64,000 nucleotides of DNA from an uncultured Atopobiaceae bacterium. GTDB lineage: Bacteria; Actinomycetota; Coriobacteriia; Coriobacteriales; Atopobiaceae. Of the stretch, positions 30,749-38,548 are shown piece after piece; position 1 is the first letter of the stretch; each line of letters opens with the position of its first letter. Both the position numbers and the translations under genes were made by a program. The notes below the pieces were generated by a model. The model worked only from the letters and a program-made list of their open reading frames with translations. It had not been told where the DNA came from and did no database searches. The stretch spans positions 122,324 through 186,323 of the forward strand of contig CALUHH010000002.1 of NCBI GenBank assembly GCA_944320385.1, written 5' to 3'.

Positions 30749-31210
30749 ATGGCAGAGCAGCCGCTCGTGGGAATCATCATGGGCTCCAAGTCGGACATGC
30801 CGACGATGGAGGCCTGCACCCAGCAGCTCGAGGAGCTCGGCGTCCCGTATGAGCTGGTCATCGCCAGCGCGCACCGCAACCCCGACAAGGTCCACGAGTG
30901 GGCGGGCTCCGCGGCCGACCGCGGCCTCAAGGTCATCATCGCGGCGGCCGGCAAGGCCGCGCACCTCGGCGGCGTCGTGGCGGCGTTCACCCCGCTGCCC
31001 ATCATCGGCGTCCCCATGAAGACCTCCGACCTCGGCGGCATGGACTCGCTGCTCTCCATGGTCCAGATGCCCTCCGGCGTGCCGGTGGCCTGTGTCGCCA
31101 TCAACGGCGCCAAGAACGCCGCCATCTACGCCACGCAGATTCTCGGCGCCACCATGCCCGAGTACCGCGAGAAGATCGTCGCGTTCAAGCGCCAGATGGC
31201 GGAGGCGTAG
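30749..31210 (+). CDS. purE: N5-carboxyaminoimidazole ribonucleotide mutase (class I PurE)
   Basis: The 153-residue enzyme has GIIMGSKSDMPTMEAC (residues 9-24, SxSD motif), SAHRNPDKV with the catalytic His, AAAGKAAHLGGVVA and GVPMKTSDLGGMDSL. It rearranges N5-CAIR to CAIR. Class I enzymes need PurK, which is not in the window. The start ATG 30749 follows GAGAGGGGATC. First gene of purE-srtB-purF-purM-purN. Confidence 0.96.
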   Translation: MAEQPLVGIIMGSKSDMPTMEACTQQLEELGVPYELVIASAHRNPDKVHEWAGSAADRGLKVIIAAAGKAAHLGGVVAAFTPLPIIGVPMKTSDLGGMDSLLSMVQMPSGVPVACVAINGAKNAAIYATQILGATMPEYREKIVAFKRQMAEA

Positions 31211-31222
31211 GGAAGGACGCGG

Positions 31223-32275
31223 ATGGCCTCGCACTTCAGACAGGATGGGTCTGCGGGCGGCGCCCACGCCAGGAAGGGCCCGGCGCTCTCGGGCAACCCC
31301 CGCAAGGCGCTGCACACCCGCCGCGGCGGCGACGAGTCCTACCACGCCCCGGAGGGCAACCCGCACGCCGCGGGCACGCCTCACGGCGCCGAGGGCTTTG
31401 TCTCGGTGGTCAGCGAGCCCGCGGGCAGGGTCCGTGGCCATGACCGCCGCATCGACGAGCCGCGCTTCCGGGAGACCGACCCGTACGACCTCTCCGGTCG
31501 CAGGAGCCGCGACCCAAAAAAGCGCGTCGCGCGCGTGATCTCGGCGCTGCTCTTTGTCGTTGGCATCGGCCTCATCGTGGCGGCGGCGGGCATGTGGATC
31601 AAGAACCAGATGCAGTATGCCGAGCAGGACCGCATCAACGAGGAGCTGGCCACCTACGCCGATGTCTCCACCAACGCCGCGACCTCGCCCCAGGTCGACT
31701 GGGAGGGCCTCAAGGCCGTGAACAGTGAGGTCGTGGGCTGGCTGCAGATTCCCGGCACGGCGGTGAACTTCCCCGTCTACCAGGCCTCCGACAACGAGAA
31801 GTACCTGCACACCAGCGCCGAGGGAGAGTACGCGCTCGGCGGCCAGGTCTTCATGGACTACGAGAACACCGCGCCCGGCATGGTCGACGCGCAGACCATC
31901 GTCTACGGCCACCACCTGCGCAACGGCGCCATGTTCAAGCCCATCTCGGACATGGAGAACCAGGAGATGTTCGACAGCGTCTCCACGGTCTGGTACGTGA
32001 CCGAGGCGGCGACCTACGAGCTCGAGCCGCTCCTGATCTATCGCACCGACGCCAACGACACCGGCGTCCGGCAGTTCAACTTTGCCTCCCAGGAGGAGCT
32101 GACCGCCCACCTCCAGGGTCTTCTCGGCAAGGCGGTGGCGAGCCGCGCGGACGCGGCGGAGCGCATCGCGGGCGCCAACCAGGTGCTGTCGCTGTGCACC
32201 TGCAACTACGACGACGGCGGCGAGTCGGGGCGCACGATCTTGGTGTGCGTCCCCAAGGTGGCGGACGCCCAATGA
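31223..32275 (+). CDS. Class B sortase with long cytoplasmic N-terminus
   Basis: The 350-residue protein has about 95 hydrophilic residues, one membrane helix (VISALLFVVGIGLIVAAAGM, residues about 98-118), then the sortase beta-barrel. Catalytic residues are visible: His in VYGHHLRNG, Cys in LSLCTCNYD and Arg in SGRTILVC. Class B features include a long insertion between the His strand and Cys strand. Sortases cleave LPXTG-like signals and attach proteins to the wall or build pili. It lies 12 bp after purE and its stop is 26 bp before the purF GTG, so it is embedded in a purine operon. The broken adhesin at 18-23 kb is a plausible former substrate. Confidence 0.88.
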   Translation: MASHFRQDGSAGGAHARKGPALSGNPRKALHTRRGGDESYHAPEGNPHAAGTPHGAEGFVSVVSEPAGRVRGHDRRIDEPRFRETDPYDLSGRRSRDPKKRVARVISALLFVVGIGLIVAAAGMWIKNQMQYAEQDRINEELATYADVSTNAATSPQVDWEGLKAVNSEVVGWLQIPGTAVNFPVYQASDNEKYLHTSAEGEYALGGQVFMDYENTAPGMVDAQTIVYGHHLRNGAMFKPISDMENQEMFDSVSTVWYVTEAATYELEPLLIYRTDANDTGVRQFNFASQEELTAHLQGLLGKAVASRADAAERIAGANQVLSLCTCNYDDGGESGRTILVCVPKVADAQ

Positions 32276-32301
32276 GGGCTCCGGACAGGGAGGGGGCTTC
32301 T

Positions 32302-33792
32302 GTGACGGAGTTGCACGAGGAGTGCGGCGTCTTTGGCGTGTGGGCGCCGGGGCGCGACGTGGCGCGCATCACCTACTTTGCCCTGCGCGCGCTGCAGCAC
32401 CGCGGCCAGGAGTCCGCGGGCATCGCGGTGGGCGACGGGCGCTCCGTGCTCGTGCGCAAGGATCTGGGCCTGGTGACCCAGGTCTTCTCGGACGCCGACC
32501 TCACCGCCATGTCGGGCAGGGTCGCGTGCGGTCACTGCCGCTACGGCACCGCCGGCGCGCGCGGCTGGGAGTCCGCGCAGCCTCACCTCTCCACGATCAA
32601 CGACGTGATCATCGCGCTCGCGCACAACGGCACGCTCGTCAACTTTGACGCGCTGCGCCGCGAGCTCATCGAGATGGGGATCCCCTTCCGCTCCAACACC
32701 GACTCCGAGGTCGCGGCAAAGCTCATCGGCTACTTTACGCAGCGCGCGGGGCGGCTGAGGACGGGCATCGCGCACACCATGCGCATGCTCGAGGGCGGCT
32801 ACGCGATGGTGCTCGTGCGCGAGAACGCGCTCTACGCCTTCCGCGACCCGCACGGCATTCGCCCGCTGGTGCTGGGCCGCCTCGGCGACGATGGCTGGGT
32901 CGTGGCGAGCGAGACCTGCGCGCTTGACATAGCCGGCGCCAAGTTTGTGCGCGAGATCGAGCCCGGGGAGATCGTGCGCGTCTCCGAGGACGGCCTGCGC
33001 TCGGAGCGCGGCTGCGCGCCCGGCTGCCGCGCGGAGTGCATCTTCGAGCACGTGTACTTCTCGCGTCCCGACTCGGTGAAGGACGGCTCGAGCTTCTACC
33101 TCATGCGCAACAACATGGGCCGTCGCCTGGCGCAGGAGACCCCCGTCGACGCCGACCTCGTGATCTCCGTGCCGGACTCGGGCACGCCGGCGGCCGAGGG
33201 CTTTGCCCAGGAGCTGGGGATTCCCTTTGGCACGGGCCTCATCAAGAACCGCTACGTGGCGCGCACCTTCATCCAGCCCACCCAGGAGCTGCGCCAGATG
33301 GGCGTGCGCCTGAAGCTCAACGCGCTGCCCGATGTGGTGCGCGGCAAGCGGCTCGTGATGGTGGACGACTCCATCGTCCGCGGCACCACCTCGCGCCAGA
33401 TCGTGCGCATGCTCAAGGAGGCGGGCGCGACCGAGGTGCACGTGCGCTCCGCCTCGCCGATGGTCGCGTGGCCGTGCTTCTACGGGATCGACACGGGCAG
33501 CCAGGACCAGCTCATCGCCGCACAGATGACGCTCGACCAGATCAGGGCGCACATCGAGGCGGACTCCGTGGGGTTTCTCTCCATCGAGGGTCTTCTCGCC
33601 TGCGTGCCCGGCGGAGGTGCGCACGGCTACTGCAAGGCGTGCTTCACGGGGGAGTACCCCGTCGAGATACCGCGCTCGTTCTGGGAGGACCGGTTCTTGC
33701 CGGGGTTCGAGCCCAACAACCTGGAAGCGGCCTCCGCGACCTCGCGGATGTCGCTTGACGAGGCGCAGACCATTCTTGCCAAGGACAGGTGA
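32302..33792 (+). CDS. purF: Amidophosphoribosyltransferase
   Basis: The 496-residue enzyme makes phosphoribosylamine from PRPP and glutamine, the first step of purine synthesis. The N-terminal nucleophile is Cys 8 in HEECGVFG, implying removal of a short propeptide. RALQHRGQESAGIA, CGHCRYGTAG and the PRPP motif LVMVDDSIVRGTT are present. Cysteines in RAECIFEH, AWPCFYGID and GYCKACF match the B. subtilis type 4Fe-4S cluster. I chose GTG 32302 because AGGGAGGGGG lies 6-15 bases upstream. An ATG at 32272 overlaps the sortase stop (ATGA) and is an alternative. Confidence 0.96.
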   Translation: MTELHEECGVFGVWAPGRDVARITYFALRALQHRGQESAGIAVGDGRSVLVRKDLGLVTQVFSDADLTAMSGRVACGHCRYGTAGARGWESAQPHLSTINDVIIALAHNGTLVNFDALRRELIEMGIPFRSNTDSEVAAKLIGYFTQRAGRLRTGIAHTMRMLEGGYAMVLVRENALYAFRDPHGIRPLVLGRLGDDGWVVASETCALDIAGAKFVREIEPGEIVRVSEDGLRSERGCAPGCRAECIFEHVYFSRPDSVKDGSSFYLMRNNMGRRLAQETPVDADLVISVPDSGTPAAEGFAQELGIPFGTGLIKNRYVARTFIQPTQELRQMGVRLKLNALPDVVRGKRLVMVDDSIVRGTTSRQIVRMLKEAGATEVHVRSASPMVAWPCFYGIDTGSQDQLIAAQMTLDQIRAHIEADSVGFLSIEGLLACVPGGGAHGYCKACFTGEYPVEIPRSFWEDRFLPGFEPNNLEAASATSRMSLDEAQTILAKDR

Positions 33793-33828
33793 CAGGGGGC
33801 GTCCCTCGCACCAACAACAGAAAGGACC

Positions 33829-34923
33829 ATGATGGCCGAGAACACCAAGCACGTGAGCTACGCGGACGCCGGCGTCGACACCGCGGAGGGAGCCCGCGCC
33901 GTCGACGCGATCAAGGCCGCCGTCGCGGCTACCAACAGGCCCGAGGTCATCGGCGGGCTCGGCGGCTTTGGCTCGTGCTTCTCCGCCGCCGCCCTCAAGG
34001 ACATGGAGGAGCCCATCCTCGTCTCCGGCACCGACGGCGTGGGCACCAAGCTGGCCATCGCCCAGCTGCTCGACCGCCACGAGACCGTGGGCGAGGACCT
34101 CGTGGCCATGTGCGTTGACGACATCGTCCCGATGGGCGCCGAGCCGCTGTTCTTCCTGGACTACGTGGCCATCGGCAAGCTGCGCGCCGAGCATGTGGCC
34201 AAGATCGTGGGCGGCATCGCCGAGGGCTGCCGCAAGTCCGGCTGCGCCCTGGTGGGTGGTGAGATGGCGGAGCACCCCGGCGTCATGGCCGAGGGCGACT
34301 ACGACCTCGCTGGCTTTGTCGTGGGCGTGGTGGACCGGCCCAAGATGATCGGCCCGGACCACGTGCGCGAGGGTGACGTCATCCTCGGTCTGCCGAGCTC
34401 GGGCATCCACTCCAACGGCTACTCGCTCGTGCGCAAGGTCGCCATCGAGGGCCGCACGGTCGAGGAGCTGGAGACCCCGCTGCCCGAGCTGGGCGGCGAG
34501 TCGCTCGCCGACGCCGTGATGCGCCCCACGACGATCTACGCGGGCCAGCTGCTGGCGGCCCTGCGCGCCGGCGCGCCGATTCACGCGATGGCGCACATCA
34601 CCGGCGGCGGCATCACCGAGAACCTCGACCGTGCGATGCCCGAGGGGCTCGACGCCCTGGTGTATCGCGGCGGCGAGGCGGGTCCCGCCTGGGACATCCC
34701 GCCGGTCATCACCTACATGATCGACGCCGCGGGCCTCACGCTCGAGGAGGCCTACCGCACCTTCAACATGGGCGTGGGCATGGCCATCGTGTGCGCGCCC
34801 GAGGACGAGGCCGCGGTGCGCGGGGCGCTCGTGGCCCAGGGCCTCGAGCCGTTTGAGCTTGGCCGCGTGGTTGCCGGCGAGGCGGGCGCCAAGGGGAAGG
34901 TGGTGTACGACGATGAGCGATAG
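33829..34923 (+). CDS. purM: Phosphoribosylformylglycinamidine cyclo-ligase (AIR synthetase)
   Basis: The 364-residue enzyme has SYADAGVDTAEGARAVDAIK at the N-terminus, SGTDGVGTKLAIA, DDIVPMGAEPLFFLDY, ALVGGEMAEHPG and ITGGGITENLDRAMP, all PurM hallmarks. It closes FGAM to AIR with ATP. The length is slightly above the usual ~345. ATG 33829 and 33832 are tandem; AGAAAGGACC precedes them. It overlaps purN by 11 bp, indicating translational coupling. Confidence 0.96.
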   Translation: MMAENTKHVSYADAGVDTAEGARAVDAIKAAVAATNRPEVIGGLGGFGSCFSAAALKDMEEPILVSGTDGVGTKLAIAQLLDRHETVGEDLVAMCVDDIVPMGAEPLFFLDYVAIGKLRAEHVAKIVGGIAEGCRKSGCALVGGEMAEHPGVMAEGDYDLAGFVVGVVDRPKMIGPDHVREGDVILGLPSSGIHSNGYSLVRKVAIEGRTVEELETPLPELGGESLADAVMRPTTIYAGQLLAALRAGAPIHAMAHITGGGITENLDRAMPEGLDALVYRGGEAGPAWDIPPVITYMIDAAGLTLEEAYRTFNMGVGMAIVCAPEDEAAVRGALVAQGLEPFELGRVVAGEAGAKGKVVYDDER

Positions 34924-35536
34924 GGCCATCAAGCTGGGCGTCCTCATCTCCGGAAGCGGCACCAACCTGCAGGCCATCATCGACCGCATTGCCGACGGCA
35001 CGCTCGACGCGTCGATCGAGCTCGTGGTGAGCTCGCGTCCGAGCGCCTTTGGCCTCAAGCGCGCCGAGGCGGCCGGCCTGCAGACCCTCACGCTCTCCAA
35101 GGAGGTCTACGCCGACCCCGAGGCCGCCGACGAGATCATCGCCTCCGAGCTTGAGCGCCGCGGCGTCGACTACGTCATCATGGCAGGGTACATGCGCAAG
35201 GTGCACGACCCCATCCTCGCGGCGTTTCCCAACCGCGTGGTCAACCTGCATCCGGCGCTGCTGCCGAGCTTCCCGGGCGCCCACGCCATCCAGGACGCGT
35301 ACGACCGCGGCGTCAAGGTGACGGGCGTGACGGTGCACTTTGCCAATGCCGACTACGACGCCGGCCCCATCATCGCACAGCGCGCGCTGCCGGTGGAGGA
35401 GGGCTGGACGGTCGACGAGCTCGAGGAGCACATCCACGCCATCGAGCACGAGCTCTACCCCGAGGTCGTGGGGCTTCTCTCCGCCGGTCGCGTCCACGTG
35501 CGGCCCGACCTCACCGTGGCCATCGACCCGGCATAG
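34913..35536 (+). CDS. purN: Phosphoribosylglycinamide formyltransferase
   Basis: The 207-residue enzyme has LISGSGTNLQAIID (residues 11-24), MAGYMRKV, VNLHPALLPSFPGAHAI with the catalytic Asn/His, and GVTVHFANADYDAGPII with the catalytic Asp. It transfers a formyl group from 10-formyl-THF to GAR. The start ATG 34913 lies inside the end of purM, preceded by AAGGTGG. It is the last gene of the operon and is followed by a terminator. Confidence 0.96.
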   Translation: MSDRAIKLGVLISGSGTNLQAIIDRIADGTLDASIELVVSSRPSAFGLKRAEAAGLQTLTLSKEVYADPEAADEIIASELERRGVDYVIMAGYMRKVHDPILAAFPNRVVNLHPALLPSFPGAHAIQDAYDRGVKVTGVTVHFANADYDAGPIIAQRALPVEEGWTVDELEEHIHAIEHELYPEVVGLLSAGRVHVRPDLTVAIDPA

Positions 35537-35563
35537 GCCACGCGCTTCACGGGACTCAACGAC

Positions 35564-35594
35564 GACGGCCCGCGCCTTCCGAGCGCGGGCCGTC
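35564..35594 (+). terminator. Hairpin terminator of the purine operon
   Basis: GACGGCCCGCGC pairs with GCGCGGGCCGTC around a 7-nt loop. Confidence 0.75.
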
Positions 35595-35624
35595 GCTTGC
35601 TCTCTGCCCCCTGCCGCCTGCCGC

Positions 35625-36791
35625 CTATCGGCGCTCGAGCGTGGCCACGCTCTCCACGTGCTTGGTGTGCGGGAACATGTCCACCGGGGCCACGTGCGCG
35701 AGGCGATACCCGTGCTCGCGCAGCAGCTCGAGGTCGCGCGCCTGCGTCACGACGTTGCAGCTCACGTAGACCACACGCTCGGGCGCGAGCGCCGCGACCC
35801 CGGCGAGGAACTCCGGCGTGCTCCCCGCGCGCGGCGGGTCCATGACCACGACGTCGAAGCGCTCGTCCCGCCCCGGCCCGGCCATCCATGCGGTTGCGTC
35901 GGCGGCGACAAAGTCGCATCGGTCGGCGACCCCGTTGGCCTCGGCGTTGCGCCGCGCGCAGGCGACGGCGCCCGCCACCTGCTCAACGCCGGTGACGCGT
36001 GCGGCCTGGCCTGCGACGGCCGCGCAGATGCCGATCGTGCCCGTGCCGCAGTAGGCGTCGAGCAGGTGCTCGGCACCCGCCGCGCCCTCGAGCGCCAGTC
36101 GATAGAGCACCTCGGTCTGGGGCGGGTTGGTCTGATAGAAGCTCGTGGGGCCAATCTCGAAGGTGCATCCCAGCAGCCTGTCGTGCATGTGGCCCGGGCC
36201 AAAGAGCGTCTTGCAGCGCCTGCCCAGAATGGCGTTGGTGCGACGGTCGTTCACGTTCTGCACGATGCTCGTGACCTCGGGGCAAGCCGCGCGCAGCTCG
36301 GAGACCAGCCGGCTCGTCCCGCGCAGCTCGTCCACGCGCGTGACCAGCGTGAGCAGCACGTCGTCGGTCTGCCAGCCGCAGCGCACCACGGCATGGCGCA
36401 GCACGCCCACGCCGCGGTCCTCGTCATAGGGCGGGATGTGCAGGCGCTCGGCCACGCGTGCCACGGCGCCCAGGATGCGCCGCGCGCGCTCGTCCTCGAC
36501 GAGGCAGTCCCGGCACGGCACGATCCGGTGCGTGCCGGCGGCATAGAAGCCGCAGCGGACGCTCCCGCGCGGCCCGTGCGCAAAGGGCGTGGCGGCCTTG
36601 TGGCGGTAGCGCAGCGGCTCGTCCATTCCGCAGATGGGCTCGAGGGCGGCGCCGTCCTTCCTGGCCATGGTGCCGAGCAGCTCCTCGACCTGACCCTGCT
36701 TGCGGCGCAGCTGTATGGGGTAGGGGACCGCGAGCCACTCGCAGCCGCCGCAGTCGCGCGCAATCGGGCAGGTGTAGGTCTTGTATCCCAT
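35625..36791 (-). CDS. RNA 5-methyluridine methyltransferase (RlmD/RlmCD/TrmA family)
   Basis: The 388-residue SAM-dependent enzyme has N-terminal Fe-S cysteines (CPIARDCGGC, residues 8-17). SFYQTNP..TEVLY, LLDAYCGTGTIGICAA (SAM loop), VVMDPPRAGS, and the catalytic Cys in VVYVSCNVVTQARDL follow. It methylates a uridine C5 in 23S rRNA or tRNA; the exact site cannot be read from sequence. It lacks an N-terminal TRAM domain. I used the ATG at 36791, since the longer frame runs through array B1 without a ribosome site. Confidence 0.88.
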   Translation of the reverse strand: MGYKTYTCPIARDCGGCEWLAVPYPIQLRRKQGQVEELLGTMARKDGAALEPICGMDEPLRYRHKAATPFAHGPRGSVRCGFYAAGTHRIVPCRDCLVEDERARRILGAVARVAERLHIPPYDEDRGVGVLRHAVVRCGWQTDDVLLTLVTRVDELRGTSRLVSELRAACPEVTSIVQNVNDRRTNAILGRRCKTLFGPGHMHDRLLGCTFEIGPTSFYQTNPPQTEVLYRLALEGAAGAEHLLDAYCGTGTIGICAAVAGQAARVTGVEQVAGAVACARRNAEANGVADRCDFVAADATAWMAGPGRDERFDVVVMDPPRAGSTPEFLAGVAALAPERVVYVSCNVVTQARDLELLREHGYRLAHVAPVDMFPHTKHVESVATLERR

Positions 36792-36829
36792 GCGTCCAGT
36801 ATACCTGCATCGAGGACACGTCACTTCGT

Positions 36830-37063
36830 GTGCAGAATCGCCGTTCGTGATGAATCTGGGTACCCTCGCTGTGCAGAATCGCCGCTCGTGATGAATGATG
36901 TGGCGCTCTGTGCCGGCTTTGGTGGTCGTGCGGCCGAGCGTCAACTGGGCTTTTTCCATCCGGAGCTTCGCCGTGCGGCCCCGAGTTCCCAGTTTTGTTC
37001 ATCACGAGCGGCAATTCTGCACAGCGTGCCCCCGCGCTTTCATCACGAGCGGCCCTTTTGCGC
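36830..37063. repeat. Mirrored phased array B1: four 25-nt units, 41-bp period
   Basis: Direct units start at 36830 and 36871 (GTGCAGAATCGCC, then a variable base pair, then TCGTGATGAA). Inverted units start at 36998 and 37039 (TTCATCACGAGCGGC at one end, TGCAC or TGCGC at the other). Both pairs are exactly 41 bp apart, and a 102-bp centre separates the halves. The outermost right unit carries CCCTTTTGC in place of GATTCTGC. It lies between the divergent methyltransferase and SPFH genes. No gene is supported in 36792-37198. Confidence 0.92.
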
Positions 37064-37198
37064 ACGGCGCGCCCTACCGCTTGCCGGGAAAGGCAGCTCT
37101 TTCGGAGGGCTCTCTTGCAAAGAGACCAACCTGATATCAGAATGGCATCATCGCACCGCGACCCATAGGGGGTCGCAGCGCCGTTGAAAGGAACCGCA

Positions 37199-38221
37199 AT
37201 GACCGTAGAGAAGCAGGCCCGCGCCGCGTCCGGCTGGCCCATGCTCTTCGTCAACCTCGTCGCGTACGCCGCCGCCATCTGGGGCATGGTCCAGGGCATC
37301 ATCCTCCTCGCAGCGGCTGAGGACGCCGGGGCGCCCGTGCCCGTGGCCGGCCCCGCGCTGCTCGTCGGCGGCATCGTCTTGCTCATCGTGGACATTGTCA
37401 TCAGCAGTGGGTTCTTCTCTCTGCAGCCGGGCCAGGCCCGCGTGCTCGTGCTCTTTGGCAACTACGTGGGCACCGTCCGAGAGTCCGGCTTCTACTGGGC
37501 TAACCCGTTCTACTCCCACAGCCTGGGCAACCCCGACGCCGGGGCCATCCCGATCGACGACGCGCTCGAGGACTCGGCCAAGGGCGTCCGCGCCGCCGCC
37601 CTCGCCAAGGGCCTCTCCACAAAGGTCTCCCTGCGCGCCCGCACGCTCAACGGCGAGCGCCTCAAGGTCAACGACAAGATGGGAAACCCCATCGAGATCG
37701 CGACCGTCGTGGTCTGGCACGTGGCCGACACCGCCAAGGCCCTCTTCGACGTGGACAACTATCCCAGCTACGTGGCTATGCAGACCGAGACGGCGCTGCG
37801 TCACGTGGCGAGCGTCTACGCCTACGACCACATGGAGGACGACGACGCCTCCAACAGCTCCATCACGCTACGCTCCAACATTGAGGAGGTCTCCGAGTCC
37901 CTCAAGGAGGAGCTCGACCGCCGTCTGGCCCCTGCCGGCGTCTCGGTGGACGACGCGCGCCTCACTCACCTGGCCTACGCTCCGGAGATCGCCCAGGCGA
38001 TGCTGCGCCGTCAGCAGGCCGAGGCCATCATCGCCGCGCGCAAGAAGATCGTCGAGGGCGCGGTCTCCATGGTGGACATGGCGCTCAAGGAGCTCTCCGA
38101 CGGCGGCGTGGTCGAGTTTGACGACGACCGCAAGGCAGTGATGGCGTCCAACCTGATGGTCGTCCTCTGCGGTGAGTCCGAGGCACAGCCCGTCCTCAAC
38201 ACCGGCTCCCTCTACCAGTAG
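37199..38221 (+). CDS. SPFH/Band 7 domain membrane protein
   Basis: The 340-residue protein has two N-terminal membrane helices (residues about 14-38 and 50-72). The SPFH domain follows (QPGQARVLVLFGNYVGTVRE, then RARTLNGERLKVNDKMGNPI and VVWHVADTAKALFDVDNY). It ends in a helical stretch with the R...AEAIIAARKKIVEGAV pattern. SPFH proteins form large membrane-bound rings that organise microdomains. The start ATG 37199 follows GAAAGGAACC. The next gene begins 12 bp after its stop and looks cotranscribed. Confidence 0.88.
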   Translation: MTVEKQARAASGWPMLFVNLVAYAAAIWGMVQGIILLAAAEDAGAPVPVAGPALLVGGIVLLIVDIVISSGFFSLQPGQARVLVLFGNYVGTVRESGFYWANPFYSHSLGNPDAGAIPIDDALEDSAKGVRAAALAKGLSTKVSLRARTLNGERLKVNDKMGNPIEIATVVVWHVADTAKALFDVDNYPSYVAMQTETALRHVASVYAYDHMEDDDASNSSITLRSNIEEVSESLKEELDRRLAPAGVSVDDARLTHLAYAPEIAQAMLRRQQAEAIIAARKKIVEGAVSMVDMALKELSDGGVVEFDDDRKAVMASNLMVVLCGESEAQPVLNTGSLYQ

Positions 38222-38233
38222 GGCGCTGACGAC

Positions 38234-38416
38234 GTGGTCGCGCGCAAGCAATATCCTCTTCGCATAGACCCCGAGGTCTGGGCTGCGGTCGAGCGCTGGG
38301 CAGCGGATGAGATGCGCAGCGCAAACGGCCAGGTGGAGTGGATCTTGCGCGACGCCCTGCGCCGCGCGGGCCGTCTGCCCAAGAGGGGCGAGGCGGGCGA
38401 CGATTCCAAGAGGTGA
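38234..38416 (+). CDS. Small Arc-like (ribbon-helix-helix-type) protein
   Basis: The 60-residue protein, KQYPLRIDPEVWAAVERWAA followed by DEMRSANGQVEWILRDAL, has the strand-helix-helix pattern of Arc/MetJ-type proteins. It directly follows the SPFH gene (12 bp). Similar small basic Arc-like proteins accompany SPFH genes in many actinobacteria and firmicutes; this association is recalled knowledge and I could not verify it. The start is GTG 38234. Confidence 0.75.
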   Translation: MVARKQYPLRIDPEVWAAVERWAADEMRSANGQVEWILRDALRRAGRLPKRGEAGDDSKR

Positions 38417-38548
38417 CGGTCGGGGCGGGGCGGCGACGTTCCGCCCCCACCGCTCTTCTTGCCCGCTGCCCGATACGTGCGCAACAAAGCCCTCCCCAAT
38501 GGGTAAGGTGAGTCACATCGTGCACACACCCCGTTCAAGGGAGGCATC

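Noticed and set aside
36792..36959. N-terminal extension of the RNA methyltransferase through array B1
   Set aside because: The extension is the repeat read as protein (HHERRFC-like), lacks a ribosome site, and precedes the normal Fe-S start of the family.
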